Positions 1 through 8,484 of a stretch of 64,000 bases of DNA are shown here, in pieces; position 1 is the first letter of the stretch, and each line of letters begins with the position of its first letter. The DNA is from Anaerolineae bacterium (GTDB taxonomy: Bacteria; Chloroflexota; Anaerolineae; Aggregatilineales; Phototrophicaceae): contig JAJECX010000044.1 of the NCBI GenBank assembly GCA_022821805.1, positions 62,001 through 126,000 on the forward strand, read 5' to 3'. Below the pieces are notes generated by a model. That model saw nothing but the letters and a program-made list of their open reading frames with translations. It was not told where the DNA came from and did not search any database. The position numbers were made by a program, and so were the translations under genes.

Positions 1-1
1 G

Positions 2-1369
2 GCGCCGGCGCTGCGGATTCATGGCAAGCTTGGTTTCAAGGGCGATGGCACATTGATCGCCATGCAATCGGATGTGACTGCGGACACGGGCATTTATCCC
101 AGCGGGCTGGGCAGCTTCGCGGCGATGCAATTCGCCAGTTTTTACCGCTCGCCGAATCTGTTGCTGGAATCAACCAATGTGGTGACAAATAAGCAATCGG
201 TTGGCGCTTACCGCGCGCCCACTTCTCCAACAGCGTTCATGGCGGTCGAGACCCTGTTTGATGAAGCGGCGGCGGCTTTGGATATGGATCCGGTTGAGCT
301 GCGCCTGAAGAACGCGGCTCGGACTGGTGATCCGGCGCCCGATGGCGAGGACTTTTCGGTTATCGGCATGGTCGAAACCTTGGAGGCGGCGCGTGAGCAT
401 CCGCTCTGGAAGAACCGCGAAGAATCGCGCAGCAAGGGGCGCGGCGTCGGCATCGCCATCGGTGGCTGGATGGGCGGCTTGGAGCCGGGCGCGTCCGTTT
501 GCAAGCTGAATCGCGATGGCGTATTGCAAGTGCAGATCGGCACCGCTGATTTGTCGGGCACGCCGACCTCATTCGCGCAACTGGCGGCGGAAGCCTACGG
601 CGTCGATGTCGACAAAGTGCGGTTCGTCTACAGCGATACCGATAGCGCGCCTTACGGCGGCGGCGTCGGCGGCAGCAAGACGCTGTATACCTTGGGCAAT
701 GCGGTGATACGCGCGGCGGAAGACGCCCGCCGGCAAACGCTGGCAATCGCGGCGGAGGAATTCGAAGTTTCGGCTGAAGATCTGGAGATCGTAGACGGTC
801 GTGTTCAGGTGCGCGGATTCCCGGATCGTTCGGTTGCGCTGGGTGATCTTGCGGGCAAGGCGATGACCTTCGGCGGCAAATACGATCCAATTCATGGCAC
901 CGGCAGCCAGTCGGTCACTGACCGCGCGCCGTCGTTTTGCGCGCAGATCGCCGAGGTGGCGGTCGACGAAGAGACGGGCGAAGTCGATCTGCTGAATTTG
1001 GCGGTTGTGCAGGAAGTTGGGCGGGCGATCAATCCGTTGACGGTGGAAGGGCAGATGCAGGGCGGCGCGGTGCAAGGCGTCGGCTGGGCGCTGTACGAAG
1101 AGATGCGCTATGACGAAGAGGGCCAGCTGCTTTCCGGCTCGTGGATGGATTATGCGATGCCGGACGCGGTGCAAGCGTCGCCGATTCAAACGCAGATTGT
1201 AGAGGTGCCGTCAGTCAGCGGGCCATTTGGGGCGCGCGGTGTGGGGGAGCCGCCGGTGATTCCTACGGTGGCGGCGATTGCGAATGCGGTGGCGCATGCG
1301 ACTGGCGTCCGCATGACGCAGACGCCGATGACGGCGCCGCGCGTGCTGGAGGCGCTGAAGGGGCGTTAA
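2..1369 (+). CDS. Xanthine dehydrogenase-family molybdopterin-binding subunit, C-terminal part (5' end outside window)
   Basis: The reading frame is open to the left edge, so only the last ~455 residues of a protein that is normally about 750 residues are visible. It is the large Moco-binding subunit of a xanthine/aldehyde-oxidase-type hydroxylase, which hydroxylates purines, aldehydes or N-heterocycles using water. Evidence is the run QEVGRAINPLTVEGQMQGG near the C-terminus and the closing GARGVGEPP motif, whose Glu is the catalytic base in this family. The segment GGSKTLYTLGNAV also fits the family. A TTG at 53 could be mistaken for the start, but family-like sequence (RIHGKLGFKGDGTL) continues upstream of it. 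The small FAD and Fe-S subunits are not in the window. Substrate cannot be told from this part. Confidence 0.88.
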   Translation, partial: APALRIHGKLGFKGDGTLIAMQSDVTADTGIYPSGLGSFAAMQFASFYRSPNLLLESTNVVTNKQSVGAYRAPTSPTAFMAVETLFDEAAAALDMDPVELRLKNAARTGDPAPDGEDFSVIGMVETLEAAREHPLWKNREESRSKGRGVGIAIGGWMGGLEPGASVCKLNRDGVLQVQIGTADLSGTPTSFAQLAAEAYGVDVDKVRFVYSDTDSAPYGGGVGGSKTLYTLGNAVIRAAEDARRQTLAIAAEEFEVSAEDLEIVDGRVQVRGFPDRSVALGDLAGKAMTFGGKYDPIHGTGSQSVTDRAPSFCAQIAEVAVDEETGEVDLLNLAVVQEVGRAINPLTVEGQMQGGAVQGVGWALYEEMRYDEEGQLLSGSWMDYAMPDAVQASPIQTQIVEVPSVSGPFGARGVGEPPVIPTVAAIANAVAHATGVRMTQTPMTAPRVLEALKGR

Positions 1370-1429
1370 GCCCCCACCCTGAGGCTTTGGGGAGGGGAGC
1401 CAAGAGTGGCGGAATTGGGATTAGTGGGC

Positions 1430-1458
1430 GGGCGAGCCAAGGCTCGCCCCTACAGATT
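1430..1458 (+). repeat. Palindromic repeat copy 1 (GGGCGAGCC-AA-GGCTCGCCC + CTACAGATT)
   Basis: A perfect 9-bp inverted repeat (1430-1438 with 1441-1449) with a 2-nt loop, followed by a conserved CTACAGATT tail. Related copies are at 1471, 8485 and 9675. This looks like a REP/MITE-like dispersed element; here it lies between convergent genes. Confidence 0.85.
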
Positions 1459-1470
1459 GCATGGTATGGA

Positions 1471-1500
1471 GGGCGAGCTAATAGGTCGCCCCTACAGATT
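1471..1500 (+). repeat. Palindromic repeat copy 2 (degenerate stem, same tail)
   Basis: Reads GGGCGAGC, then TAATAG, then GTCGCCC, followed by CTACAGATT. The stem is imperfect, but the CTACAGATT tail is identical to copy 1, 12 nt upstream. Two copies in tandem in one intergenic gap suggest local duplication or two insertions. Confidence 0.75.
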
Positions 1501-1548
1501 ATGTGGGGGGCGGGCGAGTCGTCCATAGATCAGGTTTTATACAAGGTA

Positions 1549-2319
1549 TCATAGTTTGCCGCCGTCGATGGACAGGACTTGGCCCGTGATCCAGTTGGCG
1601 TGATCCGAGGCGAAGAAGAGCGCGCCGTTGGCGATGTCTTCGGCTGTCCCGAGGCGCTTCAGCGCGAAGCGGTTGATTAGCGCGCGCTGACCGTCTTCCC
1701 CGTAGGATTCAAACTGCTTGATGGAGTTCGGGTTGGAGAGGACGAAGCCGGGCGCGATGTTGTTTACGGTGATATTCCATTCGCCGAGTTCTTGCGCCAG
1801 TTGTCGCGTTAAGCCGATTTGGGCGGCTTTGGCTGCGGCGTAGGCTTGAATGCCGGTGAGGCTGACGCCTAAGCCGGCGCCGCTGGATATGTTGATGATG
1901 CGTCCATAGCGCCCCGCTTTCATGCTGGGCGCGACCGCCTGCGCGAAGTAGAAGGCGCCGCGCGTATTGACTTCAAAGATGCTGTCCCAATCGGGCTGGC
2001 TGATTGCTTCCAGCGAGCGTCCTACCTGGCCCAGAACGCCGCCGGCATTGTTGACCAGGATCTGCGCGGCGCCATCGGCAGCAAGAATCTCATCGACGAA
2101 GGCAAAGACTTGGTCGCGGCTTCTCACATCGACTATGCAGACCTGGCATTTGCCGCCGGCGTCGGCGCAGAGTTGCCGCGTCGCTTCGAGTTCGTCGGCG
2201 AGTACATCGCAAGCCCAGACTGATGCGCCACGCTGGGCGAAAGCGAGGGCGATTGCGCGGCCGAAACCGTGCGCCGCGCCGGTGACGATTGCGGTTTTGC
2301 CGGGGAATCGAATGTTCAT
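1549..2319 (-). CDS. Short-chain dehydrogenase/reductase (SDR), classical type
   Basis: A 256-residue NAD(P)-dependent oxidoreductase of classical SDR length. The Rossmann glycine motif TGAAHGFG is at 13-20, NNAG at 90-93, the catalytic Ser at 145/146 and the YxxxK pair at Y160/K164. The C-terminal ITGQVLSIDGG ending is typical of FabG-like members. An acidic Asp after beta-2 (ACD, residue 38) favours NAD over NADP, by family rule. The start codon overlaps the stop of the upstream reductase gene (ATGA), so the two are translationally coupled in a minus-strand operon with a creatininase and a dioxygenase. It probably oxidises or reduces a hydroxy/keto intermediate of that pathway; the substrate is unknown. 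Confidence 0.9.
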   Translation of the reverse strand: MNIRFPGKTAIVTGAAHGFGRAIALAFAQRGASVWACDVLADELEATRQLCADAGGKCQVCIVDVRSRDQVFAFVDEILAADGAAQILVNNAGGVLGQVGRSLEAISQPDWDSIFEVNTRGAFYFAQAVAPSMKAGRYGRIINISSGAGLGVSLTGIQAYAAAKAAQIGLTRQLAQELGEWNITVNNIAPGFVLSNPNSIKQFESYGEDGQRALINRFALKRLGTAEDIANGALFFASDHANWITGQVLSIDGGKL

Positions 2320-3323
2320 GGGAAGTCCGATTTCAGTTCGTCGAGATTCGCCAGGGATTGTTGGCGCGCGCCATCTTCAATTTCTCGAATCATCTCGATC
2401 CAGCGGCGGGTCAAGGGGAGTTTTAGCCCCAGTTTGTCCGCTTCGGCGAGGAGCGGCTCGTACATGACGACTTCGGTTTTGCGTTTTCTCACGGCGAGGT
2501 CGCGCCAGATGCCGCTATGCGTTTTGGCGGACAGCTTGTTGAAGGCGACCAGCGTATCAAGTGAATCGTTCATGCGGCTTATATCATTCGCCAGGAAGAC
2601 GGCGGGTTCAAAGCCGTTGAAACCGTATACTTTGATGCTCAGCTTGTCGGCGAGTTGGAGGATCTCTTGCGCCGCGCGAATATAGAGGGGACGATAGCGC
2701 GGGGCGGCAAGCGCTTCGGCGATCGATTGATGCGTGAGGGCGCTGACAAAGAGCATTGCGCCGTAGGCTTCTTTGCCCCAGAGGTAGCCCCAGATATTGT
2801 CTGTGATTTGTGTATTGTCGTCGAAATCGCGGAAGACCGTTTCCATGCGTTTGATTCGCGGAGTGATAGCGCCGTCCAGTTCGCCTATGACGACGGCGCC
2901 ACGACCGCCAAACAAGATTTCGCCGGGCGCGTGATAGTCGGCGCTGAAATTGACAAAAGCGCCAAGGGTTCGTTCGCGTCCTACGAGCTGGGCGATGATT
3001 AGTTCGTTCAATCCGTTTTGGACGGACATTACGAAGCCATCAGCGGCGAGGAAGGGCGCTAGCGCTTTGGTTGCGGCGCGCGTGTGCTGGGATTTGGCGC
3101 AAAGCAGGATCGCGTTGAATTGGCCGGTCAGTTGATGGGGCGGCAGCGCCTGGGCGCGCACATTGAATTCATCCACCGGACCTTTAATCTGCAAGCCGTT
3201 CTGATTTATCGCTTGCACATGGGATTCGACGATATCGACGAAGAGAATGTCGCGGCCGGCTTTGATTAGATAGGCGCCCAAGGTACCGCCGATGGCGCCG
3301 GCGCCCCAAATAACGATGCGCAT
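2316..3323 (-). CDS. Ketopantoate reductase-like (ApbA/PanE family) oxidoreductase
   Basis: A 335-residue NADPH-type reductase. It begins MRIVIWGAGAIGG, where GAGAIG (7-12) is the dinucleotide-binding motif. SVQNGLNE and GYLWGKEAYGAMLF carry the Asn and Lys expected in the ApbA active site. The frame stays open about 340 nt further upstream, but that stretch lies inside the neighbouring creatininase gene and has no family similarity. The ATG at 3321-3323 overlaps that gene's stop as TGATG and is the clear start. Pantothenate synthesis is possible. However, no panB or panC is nearby and the neighbours are catabolic, so a related 2-ketoacid reductase role is more likely. Confidence 0.85.
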   Translation of the reverse strand: MRIVIWGAGAIGGTLGAYLIKAGRDILFVDIVESHVQAINQNGLQIKGPVDEFNVRAQALPPHQLTGQFNAILLCAKSQHTRAATKALAPFLAADGFVMSVQNGLNELIIAQLVGRERTLGAFVNFSADYHAPGEILFGGRGAVVIGELDGAITPRIKRMETVFRDFDDNTQITDNIWGYLWGKEAYGAMLFVSALTHQSIAEALAAPRYRPLYIRAAQEILQLADKLSIKVYGFNGFEPAVFLANDISRMNDSLDTLVAFNKLSAKTHSGIWRDLAVRKRKTEVVMYEPLLAEADKLGLKLPLTRRWIEMIREIEDGARQQSLANLDELKSDFP

Positions 3324-4024
3324 CAGCCCCAGCCTCCTTCGAGCAAGGCGAGTGTCTCGGCGATTGCCACTTGCCAAATCGCCAGCATTTCTTCGTCTGG
3401 GCGTTGGTATACGCCGCCCATATTGCCGTCGCCGAGGAGCTGCCGGGTCTTCGCCGGGTTGAGAGTCGTCAGCCGCTCCAGATCGGTGAGCGGCTTCTGG
3501 TCGGCCGGAAGTGTTAGGCCGGGGAGGCGCGTCCAAGGATAGTTTTCCATCCAGGAGGCGTGGGCGCCGATTGGGTCGGTGTCCAGGACTTTCGCCCAGG
3601 TAAGGGGCGCGTTGTACCAGTTGTGCCATTGGACCGTTGAATCGGGATTGTCCATCATCCATTCGCGCAGCATGCCTTGCGCGGGCGCGTTGCCGCCGTG
3701 GCCGTTGATTAGCAGAATGCGGCGGAAGCCGGCGCGGCGGATGCTATCCAGCAGGTCGCGGATGAGCGCCAGGTAGGTCTCGACGCGGAGGGTTACGGTG
3801 CCGGGGAATGCGGTCCATTGCTGCGCCAAGCCGTAGGGAATCACGGGATAGACAGGGACGCCGCCCAAATCGCCAACTTCCCTTGCGAGGCGCGCCGACA
3901 GAATGGCGTCGACGGTCAAGCTCAAGTAGGCGTGCTGCTCGGTGCTGCCGGTTGGCAGGATGCAGCGGTCGTCGGATTCGAGGTATTCTTCGACTTGCAT
4001 CCAGTTCATTTCGGATATTTGCAT
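3323..4024 (-). CDS. Creatininase-family amidohydrolase
   Basis: A 233-residue protein of the creatininase/MftE family. These metal-dependent hydrolases act on cyclic amides (creatinine, formamides) or, in MftE, on peptides. Visible metal-site motifs are LPTGSTEQHAYLSLTVDA (E29, H31, D39), FPGT at 73-76, INGHGGN (H109) and HASWMEN (E160), in the usual order. It sits between a dioxygenase gene and a ketopantoate-reductase-like gene and shares a 1-nt overlap with the latter. There is no mycofactocin gene nearby, so a hydrolase in a nitrogen-compound catabolic route fits better than a maturation role. The exact substrate is not predictable. Confidence 0.9.
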   Translation of the reverse strand: MQISEMNWMQVEEYLESDDRCILPTGSTEQHAYLSLTVDAILSARLAREVGDLGGVPVYPVIPYGLAQQWTAFPGTVTLRVETYLALIRDLLDSIRRAGFRRILLINGHGGNAPAQGMLREWMMDNPDSTVQWHNWYNAPLTWAKVLDTDPIGAHASWMENYPWTRLPGLTLPADQKPLTDLERLTTLNPAKTRQLLGDGNMGGVYQRPDEEMLAIWQVAIAETLALLEGGWG

Positions 4025-4091
4025 GGTTCGCTCTGTCTATGTTGTTATGGATTTGGCGCGCCTCAAGTAGTCACGAGCGCGCGTGAATCGA

Positions 4092-4973
4092 TCAGATTCC
4101 CCATTGTTCGCGGGCGGATTTCATATCGCGCTGGACGGATGCATAGTGACCGCGGCCGAGCTTCGTCCAGCGTTCGTCCATGGGTTCGCTCGCCGGTTGG
4201 AAGCGCACATCGCAGCTGAGGCGGAAACGGTTGGTGAGGTTGGTCGTGGAGGCGTGCATGGTGTGCATGCCAAAGATGATGACATCGCCGGCGCTGTAAT
4301 TCGCTCCCAGCCAAGCGCCGCCGAATCGGTCGATGATGTCCATAGGATCGCGCTCGAAGTGGCCCTCGATGCGGTCGCGATCGACATCCATACGTCCGTA
4401 TGTGTCACGAATGCGGGCGAAGCTGTCGAGGTTATGGGAGCCGCGGCAAATTGCCAGCGTGCCTTGTTCGATGGGGATATCGCCGAAGGGAATCCAGACG
4501 GTGTATAGATTGCCCGAGCCGCGCCCCATATAGACGAAGTCATAATGGGCGGCGGTGTATTGCTCGTTGCCGATCGCGCGCATCCACTTGAAAGGGAAGG
4601 TCAGCGAAGGTTCGCCGAAGAGCGAGTCGAAGAGGTCGAAAAGGGCGTGGTTTTCCAGGACGTTCCGAATCGTTGGGTCGTGAGTCAGTTGGTTTTCGCG
4701 CAGTCTTACGGATTTGCCGCCTGGCGGCATGACGCCATCCAGCAAGGGCGTATTGGGTACGAGGGCATGCTGGGCGCGCATCGCTTCCAGAATCGTTTCG
4801 CGACCGGTCATCACAGTCTGGCGGTCAATCAGTCGGCGAAGAAGAAGATAGCCGTCTTCCTTGAGGCGCTGCCACAAGCCGTCCAGGTCGCCAAGCAGAT
4901 CCTGGCTATCGCGCAGCTCACCCAGATGGGCGCTGGGAAATTCTAGATCTCGAAAGCCGAATCGAATTCGCAT
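4092..4973 (-). CDS. Phytanoyl-CoA dioxygenase (PhyH)-family Fe(II)/2-oxoglutarate oxygenase
   Basis: A 293-residue member of the PhyH superfamily, which hydroxylates small molecules with Fe(II), O2 and 2-oxoglutarate. The iron facial triad is visible as H143-x-D145 (AAHYDF) and a distal His in FGMHTMHAST (H240 most likely, H237 possible). R251 in NRFRLSCDVRF is placed to bind 2-oxoglutarate. It is the first gene of a four-gene minus-strand operon; the next start is 67 nt downstream. A promoter-like pair lies just upstream at 5009-5035. It is divergent from a second PhyH gene, though the two proteins are only distantly alike. The substrate is unknown. Confidence 0.9.
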   Translation of the reverse strand: MRIRFGFRDLEFPSAHLGELRDSQDLLGDLDGLWQRLKEDGYLLLRRLIDRQTVMTGRETILEAMRAQHALVPNTPLLDGVMPPGGKSVRLRENQLTHDPTIRNVLENHALFDLFDSLFGEPSLTFPFKWMRAIGNEQYTAAHYDFVYMGRGSGNLYTVWIPFGDIPIEQGTLAICRGSHNLDSFARIRDTYGRMDVDRDRIEGHFERDPMDIIDRFGGAWLGANYSAGDVIIFGMHTMHASTTNLTNRFRLSCDVRFQPASEPMDERWTKLGRGHYASVQRDMKSAREQWGI

Positions 4974-5008
4974 GAGTGGACCTGTGAGAAGTACGAGGAT
5001 TTGATGAT

Positions 5009-5035
5009 ATTATATTGCTTATCGCCGATAGTCAA
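5009..5035 (-). promoter_or_regulatory. Predicted sigma-70 promoter of the leftward dioxygenase operon
   Basis: On the minus strand TTGACT (5030-5035) is followed after 15 nt by a perfect TATAAT (5009-5014), about 35 nt before the start codon. Counting the -35 box as TTTGAC gives a 16-nt spacer. Confidence 0.55.
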
Positions 5036-5102
5036 ATGGCGCTGACTCAGCGAAGATTGCGGAGATGATACTTTTGCGAGAGGTCGTTCAGGTTCTTTGA
5101 CC

Positions 5103-5147
5103 ACCGAGCATACCGAGTACACCGAGTACACCGAATTTACCGAGGGT
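5103..5147 (+). repeat. Five-unit 9-bp tandem repeat (ACCGAGNNN)
   Basis: Five contiguous 9-bp units all start ACCGA: ACCGAGCAT, ACCGAGTAC twice, ACCGAATTT, ACCGAGGGT. They lie between two divergent dioxygenase genes, 32 nt before the rightward start. The array could be a regulator-binding array or a degenerate simple repeat. Confidence 0.75.
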
Positions 5148-5178
5148 ATAGAATACACGGAGAGATTTTGCAGGTGAC

Positions 5179-5961
5179 ATGGAGCGAATAGTGAGCGATG
5201 AGATTCTGCGGTACTGGGAGTTGAGCAAGAACGAGCTCAGGTTCTATGACGCGTTTGGTTATTTGTCGCTGCCGGGCTTGATCAGCGGCGAGACGGCGGC
5301 TGCGCTGGCGGAAGAGGTATTGGGTGTTATGGAGGGATTGGGCATCAGACGCGAAGACCTTGGCCGGGCGACGACATCAAAAGACAAGCTGCGGCAGAGC
5401 CGGCAATATCTGGCGGGATCGGAGCTGGAGCGGCTCGTGCATAGCAAGGCGCTGCTGGACATTGCCGCGCAATTGATGGGAGGACCGTCGACGCTGTACA
5501 TGCCATTCACGGCGGTGAAGAGCGGCGGGGGCGGCGGACGGTTTCATTTTCATCAGGACAATCAGTACACTCAATTTGATGGTCCCGGCATCAACATCTG
5601 GTTCGCGCTGATGGAGATGAAGCCCGAGAATGGCTGCCTGCAAATGGCGCCGGCGTCGCACCTGGAAGGTACGCTGGATTCCATCGAAAGCGAGGACAAG
5701 GACGGGCACCGGACGGTGGCGCTTGAGCCGGAAGATTTTTTGCCCTTGCGCATGATGGCGGGCGACGCGGTTGCGTTTTCGCGCCTGACTTTGCATGGTT
5801 CGGGCGCTAACAGCACGGATGAGCCGCGGCTGGGTTACGCGGTGCAGTTCCATCGGGACGATGTGCGGGCGGCGCGAGATGGAGTCGATTTGGGCTTGCT
5901 AACGGATAATCCGCGATACGAGATCAAGCCGGTGGACACGATATCGCCGGAAAACGAGTAG
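5179..5961 (+). CDS. Phytanoyl-CoA dioxygenase (PhyH)-family oxygenase
   Basis: A 260-residue Fe(II)/2-oxoglutarate oxygenase. The iron ligands are H125-x-D127 in RFHFHQDNQYTQ and H206 in LTLHGSGANST; R217 is the likely 2-oxoglutarate anchor. This is the more canonical of the two PhyH proteins here: the HGSGxNxS signature is intact and WFALMEMKPENGCLQM is the usual core strand. It is the first gene of a rightward set that continues with a DapA-family aldolase and an OYE-type oxidoreductase. The ATG at 5179 has only a weak ribosome site; a GTG four codons later (5191) has a better-placed GGAG and is an alternative start. The substrate is unknown. Confidence 0.9.
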   Translation: MERIVSDEILRYWELSKNELRFYDAFGYLSLPGLISGETAAALAEEVLGVMEGLGIRREDLGRATTSKDKLRQSRQYLAGSELERLVHSKALLDIAAQLMGGPSTLYMPFTAVKSGGGGGRFHFHQDNQYTQFDGPGINIWFALMEMKPENGCLQMAPASHLEGTLDSIESEDKDGHRTVALEPEDFLPLRMMAGDAVAFSRLTLHGSGANSTDEPRLGYAVQFHRDDVRAARDGVDLGLLTDNPRYEIKPVDTISPENE

Positions 5962-6048
5962 GCGCAGCCCGGGTCCATTTTTGAAATGCATTGATGGTGG
6001 ATGGGTTTACGAGAGTTTGAATGCGAGACGCAAATTAAGGAAGATCAT

Positions 6049-7020
6049 ATGAATCTGGAAGCGCGCACGGCAATGCGTCCGGAGGCGATGATTCGGCCGA
6101 ATCGGCGGATTAGGGGAATCTCGGCGATATTGCTGCCGTTCAAAGAAAATCATGAAATTGATTGGCCGGGCTTGGCGAATCATGTGCGGCGGACAGCGGA
6201 AGCTGGATTGACGCCGGCGGTAAATATGGACACGGGATTTGCCAATCTGATCAGCGAGGAGGAGCGACAGAAGGCGCTGCGCGCGACGCGCTGCGCTCTT
6301 GCTGGTGGAGAGTTTGTGGCGGGCGCTTTTGTCGCGGATAACCCGGGCGATAGATTTAATGCTGAAGCGTATTTTCGCCAAGTTGAAAGCATTCAAAACC
6401 AGGGCGGGACGCCGATCGTTTTTCAATCGTACGGGCTTACGGAGCAGAGCGGCGAAGATATCATCAGATCGTACGAGAGGATTGGAGAGAAGACGGAATC
6501 GTTCATCGCATTTGAACTGGGCACGATGTTCGCTGATTTCGGCGCGATATACGATCTGGAAACTTATGGAGGCCTGCTGGGTGTTGGCAAGTGCAGCGGG
6601 GCGAAGCATTCGTCGCTCAGCCGGCAGCTGGAATGGGAGCGGATCGCGCTGCGCGATGCGGTACGTCCCGATTTCAAGGTCTACACGGGTAATGATTTGG
6701 CGATCGACATGGTCATGTATGGCAGTGACTACCTACTGGGTTTGAGCACGTTTGCGCCCGATCTATTTGCCAAGCGAGACGCGATGTGGCTGGCGGGGGA
6801 TGCAGGTTTTTTTGAACTGAACGACCTACTCCAGTATTTGGGCTTTCTGGCATTCCGCCCGCCAGTGCCAGCTTATAAGCACTCGGCGGCCCAGTTCCTG
6901 AAGCTGCGCGGCTGGATCGACTCGGACCGAACGCACGCCGATTCGCCGGAGCGCCCGTCCAGTGATGTCGCGATTTTGCGAGACATTGCCGCGCGGTTGG
7001 GCGTATTGAAGGAGCGCTAG
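6049..7020 (+). CDS. Dihydrodipicolinate synthase (DapA)-family aldolase/lyase
   Basis: A 323-residue class I aldolase-type TIM barrel. The N-terminal RGISAILLPFKENHEIDW is the usual DapA strand-1 motif with the substrate loop. GAKHSSL contains the probable Schiff-base lysine (K186), and VFQSYG supplies a tyrosine (Y128) near the position of the DapA catalytic Tyr. I start it at ATG 6049 because AAGGAAG lies 5 nt upstream; an in-frame ATG at 6001 has no ribosome site. It is unlikely to be lysine-pathway DapA, because the neighbours are a dioxygenase and an OYE-type reductase. DapA relatives also cleave or form keto-acid sugars and hydroxy-acids. The stop is 3 nt before the next start, indicating coupling. 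Confidence 0.82.
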   Translation: MNLEARTAMRPEAMIRPNRRIRGISAILLPFKENHEIDWPGLANHVRRTAEAGLTPAVNMDTGFANLISEEERQKALRATRCALAGGEFVAGAFVADNPGDRFNAEAYFRQVESIQNQGGTPIVFQSYGLTEQSGEDIIRSYERIGEKTESFIAFELGTMFADFGAIYDLETYGGLLGVGKCSGAKHSSLSRQLEWERIALRDAVRPDFKVYTGNDLAIDMVMYGSDYLLGLSTFAPDLFAKRDAMWLAGDAGFFELNDLLQYLGFLAFRPPVPAYKHSAAQFLKLRGWIDSDRTHADSPERPSSDVAILRDIAARLGVLKER

Positions 7021-7023
7021 GCG

Positions 7024-8460
7024 ATGACGCTGAGGCGGGTGGCGCAATTGCGCAGTTATGAGCAATTCACAAGCTATTGTGATGCCGTTGGGGCGGAATT
7101 GCCGGTGGAGAAGCCCCCCGTATTTGGCGCGGAGTCTGCGCTTGCGCAGCCGTATATATATCGGGGGCGGCGTCTTTCGAATCGTTTTGCCGTGCTGCCG
7201 ATGGAGGGTTGGGATGGCAGCGCCGATGGCGGACCAAGTGATTTGACGCGGCGGCGATGGCGTCGCTTTGGCCGGAGCGGCGCCAAGCTGATTTGGGGCG
7301 GCGAGGCGGTAGCGGTGCGCCACGATGGGCGGGCGAACGCGCGTCAGTTGGTGATCAATGAGTCGACGGTCGGCGGAATCGCGGCGTTGCGCCAGGAATT
7401 GGTGGATGCGCATCGCGAAGCATTCGGCGCGGCAGACGACCTGTTGATCGGCTTGCAATTGACGCATTCGGGTCGCTTCTGCCGCCCAAACAGCGCCAAA
7501 CTCGAACCGGTTGTCTTGTACCGTCATCCTTTGCTTGATGAGAAGTTTGGCGTCCGCGACGATTCACTGGTCATGACCGATGACGAAGTCGAGGCGCTGA
7601 TAGAGGACTTTGGCAGGGCGGCGAAATTAGCTTGGAAGGCGGGCTATGACTTCGTCGATATTAAGCATTGTCACGGTTATTTGGGACATGAGTTCCTAAG
7701 CGCGGTGGGTCGCGGCGGCAGGTATGGCGGCAGATTTGAGAATCGCACGCGCTTTCTGCGGGATACGGTCGCGCTTATCCGGGCGGCGGCGCCGGGGCTG
7801 GATATCGGGGTGCGCCTTAGCGCGGTGGATTGGGCGCCATTTCGAGCGGGCAAAGATCGGATCGGCGAGCCGACGCCATATGATGGGGAGGGCTATCCTT
7901 TTGCGTTTGGGGGTGATGGCAGCGGCAAGGGTTATGACCTGAGCGAGCCGCGCCGGTTCCTGGCGCTGCTGCAAGATATGGATATTCAGTTGGTGTGCAT
8001 CACTGCGGGCAGCCCCTATTACAACTTTCACATTCAACGTCCTGCCTTGTTTCCGCCATCGGACGGCTACTTGCTTCCTGAGGATCCGTTGGTGGGGGTG
8101 GCGCGTCAGATCAAGATCACGGCGGATTTAAAAGCGAATTTCCCCGATTTAGCGATTGTGGGGTCTGGTTACTCATATTTGCAGGATTGGCTGCCCAATG
8201 TGGCGCAGGCGACGGTCGGCGCCGGCATGACCGACTTTGTGGGCTTGGGGCGTATGGCGCTGAGTTATCCGGAATTGCCGGCGGATTTGTTGGCGGGCAA
8301 GCCGCTGCGGCGAAAGCAAATTTGCCGGACGTTTAGCGACTGTACGACGGCGCCGCGGAATGGCATGGTGTCGGGATGTTATCCGTTGGATGAATTCTAC
8401 AAGTCCAGCGAGGGTTATGGGCGACTGCTGGCGATTAAGAAGGAGACGGCGGTTCGGTGA
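7024..8460 (+). CDS. Old-yellow-enzyme-type NADH:flavin oxidoreductase, enlarged
   Basis: A 478-residue FMN-dependent TIM-barrel oxidoreductase. Family marks are QLTHSGR (145-151), the active-site segment DIKHCHGYLGHEFLS (212-226) with its His and Tyr, RYGGRFENR (233-241), and a late FVGLGRMAL phosphate-binding strand. It is about 100 residues longer than ordinary OYE proteins. Part of the extra length is in a glycine-rich insert after residue 275 (EPTPYDGEGYPFAFGGDGSG). There is no C-terminal Fe-S/FAD module of the 2,4-dienoyl-CoA reductase type, although CRTFSDCTTAPRNGMVSGCYPLD near the end carries three cysteines. AAGGAG inside the end of the preceding gene is its ribosome site. It likely reduces or demethylates an intermediate in the same pathway. 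Confidence 0.85.
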   Translation: MTLRRVAQLRSYEQFTSYCDAVGAELPVEKPPVFGAESALAQPYIYRGRRLSNRFAVLPMEGWDGSADGGPSDLTRRRWRRFGRSGAKLIWGGEAVAVRHDGRANARQLVINESTVGGIAALRQELVDAHREAFGAADDLLIGLQLTHSGRFCRPNSAKLEPVVLYRHPLLDEKFGVRDDSLVMTDDEVEALIEDFGRAAKLAWKAGYDFVDIKHCHGYLGHEFLSAVGRGGRYGGRFENRTRFLRDTVALIRAAAPGLDIGVRLSAVDWAPFRAGKDRIGEPTPYDGEGYPFAFGGDGSGKGYDLSEPRRFLALLQDMDIQLVCITAGSPYYNFHIQRPALFPPSDGYLLPEDPLVGVARQIKITADLKANFPDLAIVGSGYSYLQDWLPNVAQATVGAGMTDFVGLGRMALSYPELPADLLAGKPLRRKQICRTFSDCTTAPRNGMVSGCYPLDEFYKSSEGYGRLLAIKKETAVR

Positions 8461-8484
8461 TGGGGCGAGCAGAGGGGCCCGTCA

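Larger units (their letters stand above)
1370..1548. other. Convergent intergenic region with two palindromic repeat copies
   Basis: This lies between the ends of two convergent genes. It holds two copies of the GGGCGAGCC-AA-GGCTCGCCC element described separately, preceded at 1370-1397 by a C-rich then G-rich stretch that can also pair. No gene is seen. Confidence 0.7.

Noticed and set aside
3324..3662. 113-residue N-terminal extension of the ketopantoate-reductase-like protein
   Set aside because: It overlaps the creatininase gene out of frame, is Arg/Pro-rich as expected of a shadow frame, and the Rossmann motif begins at the internal ATG.
5103..5147. CRISPR array
   Set aside because: Repeat units are 9 bp, contiguous and without unique spacers; no cas genes are present.
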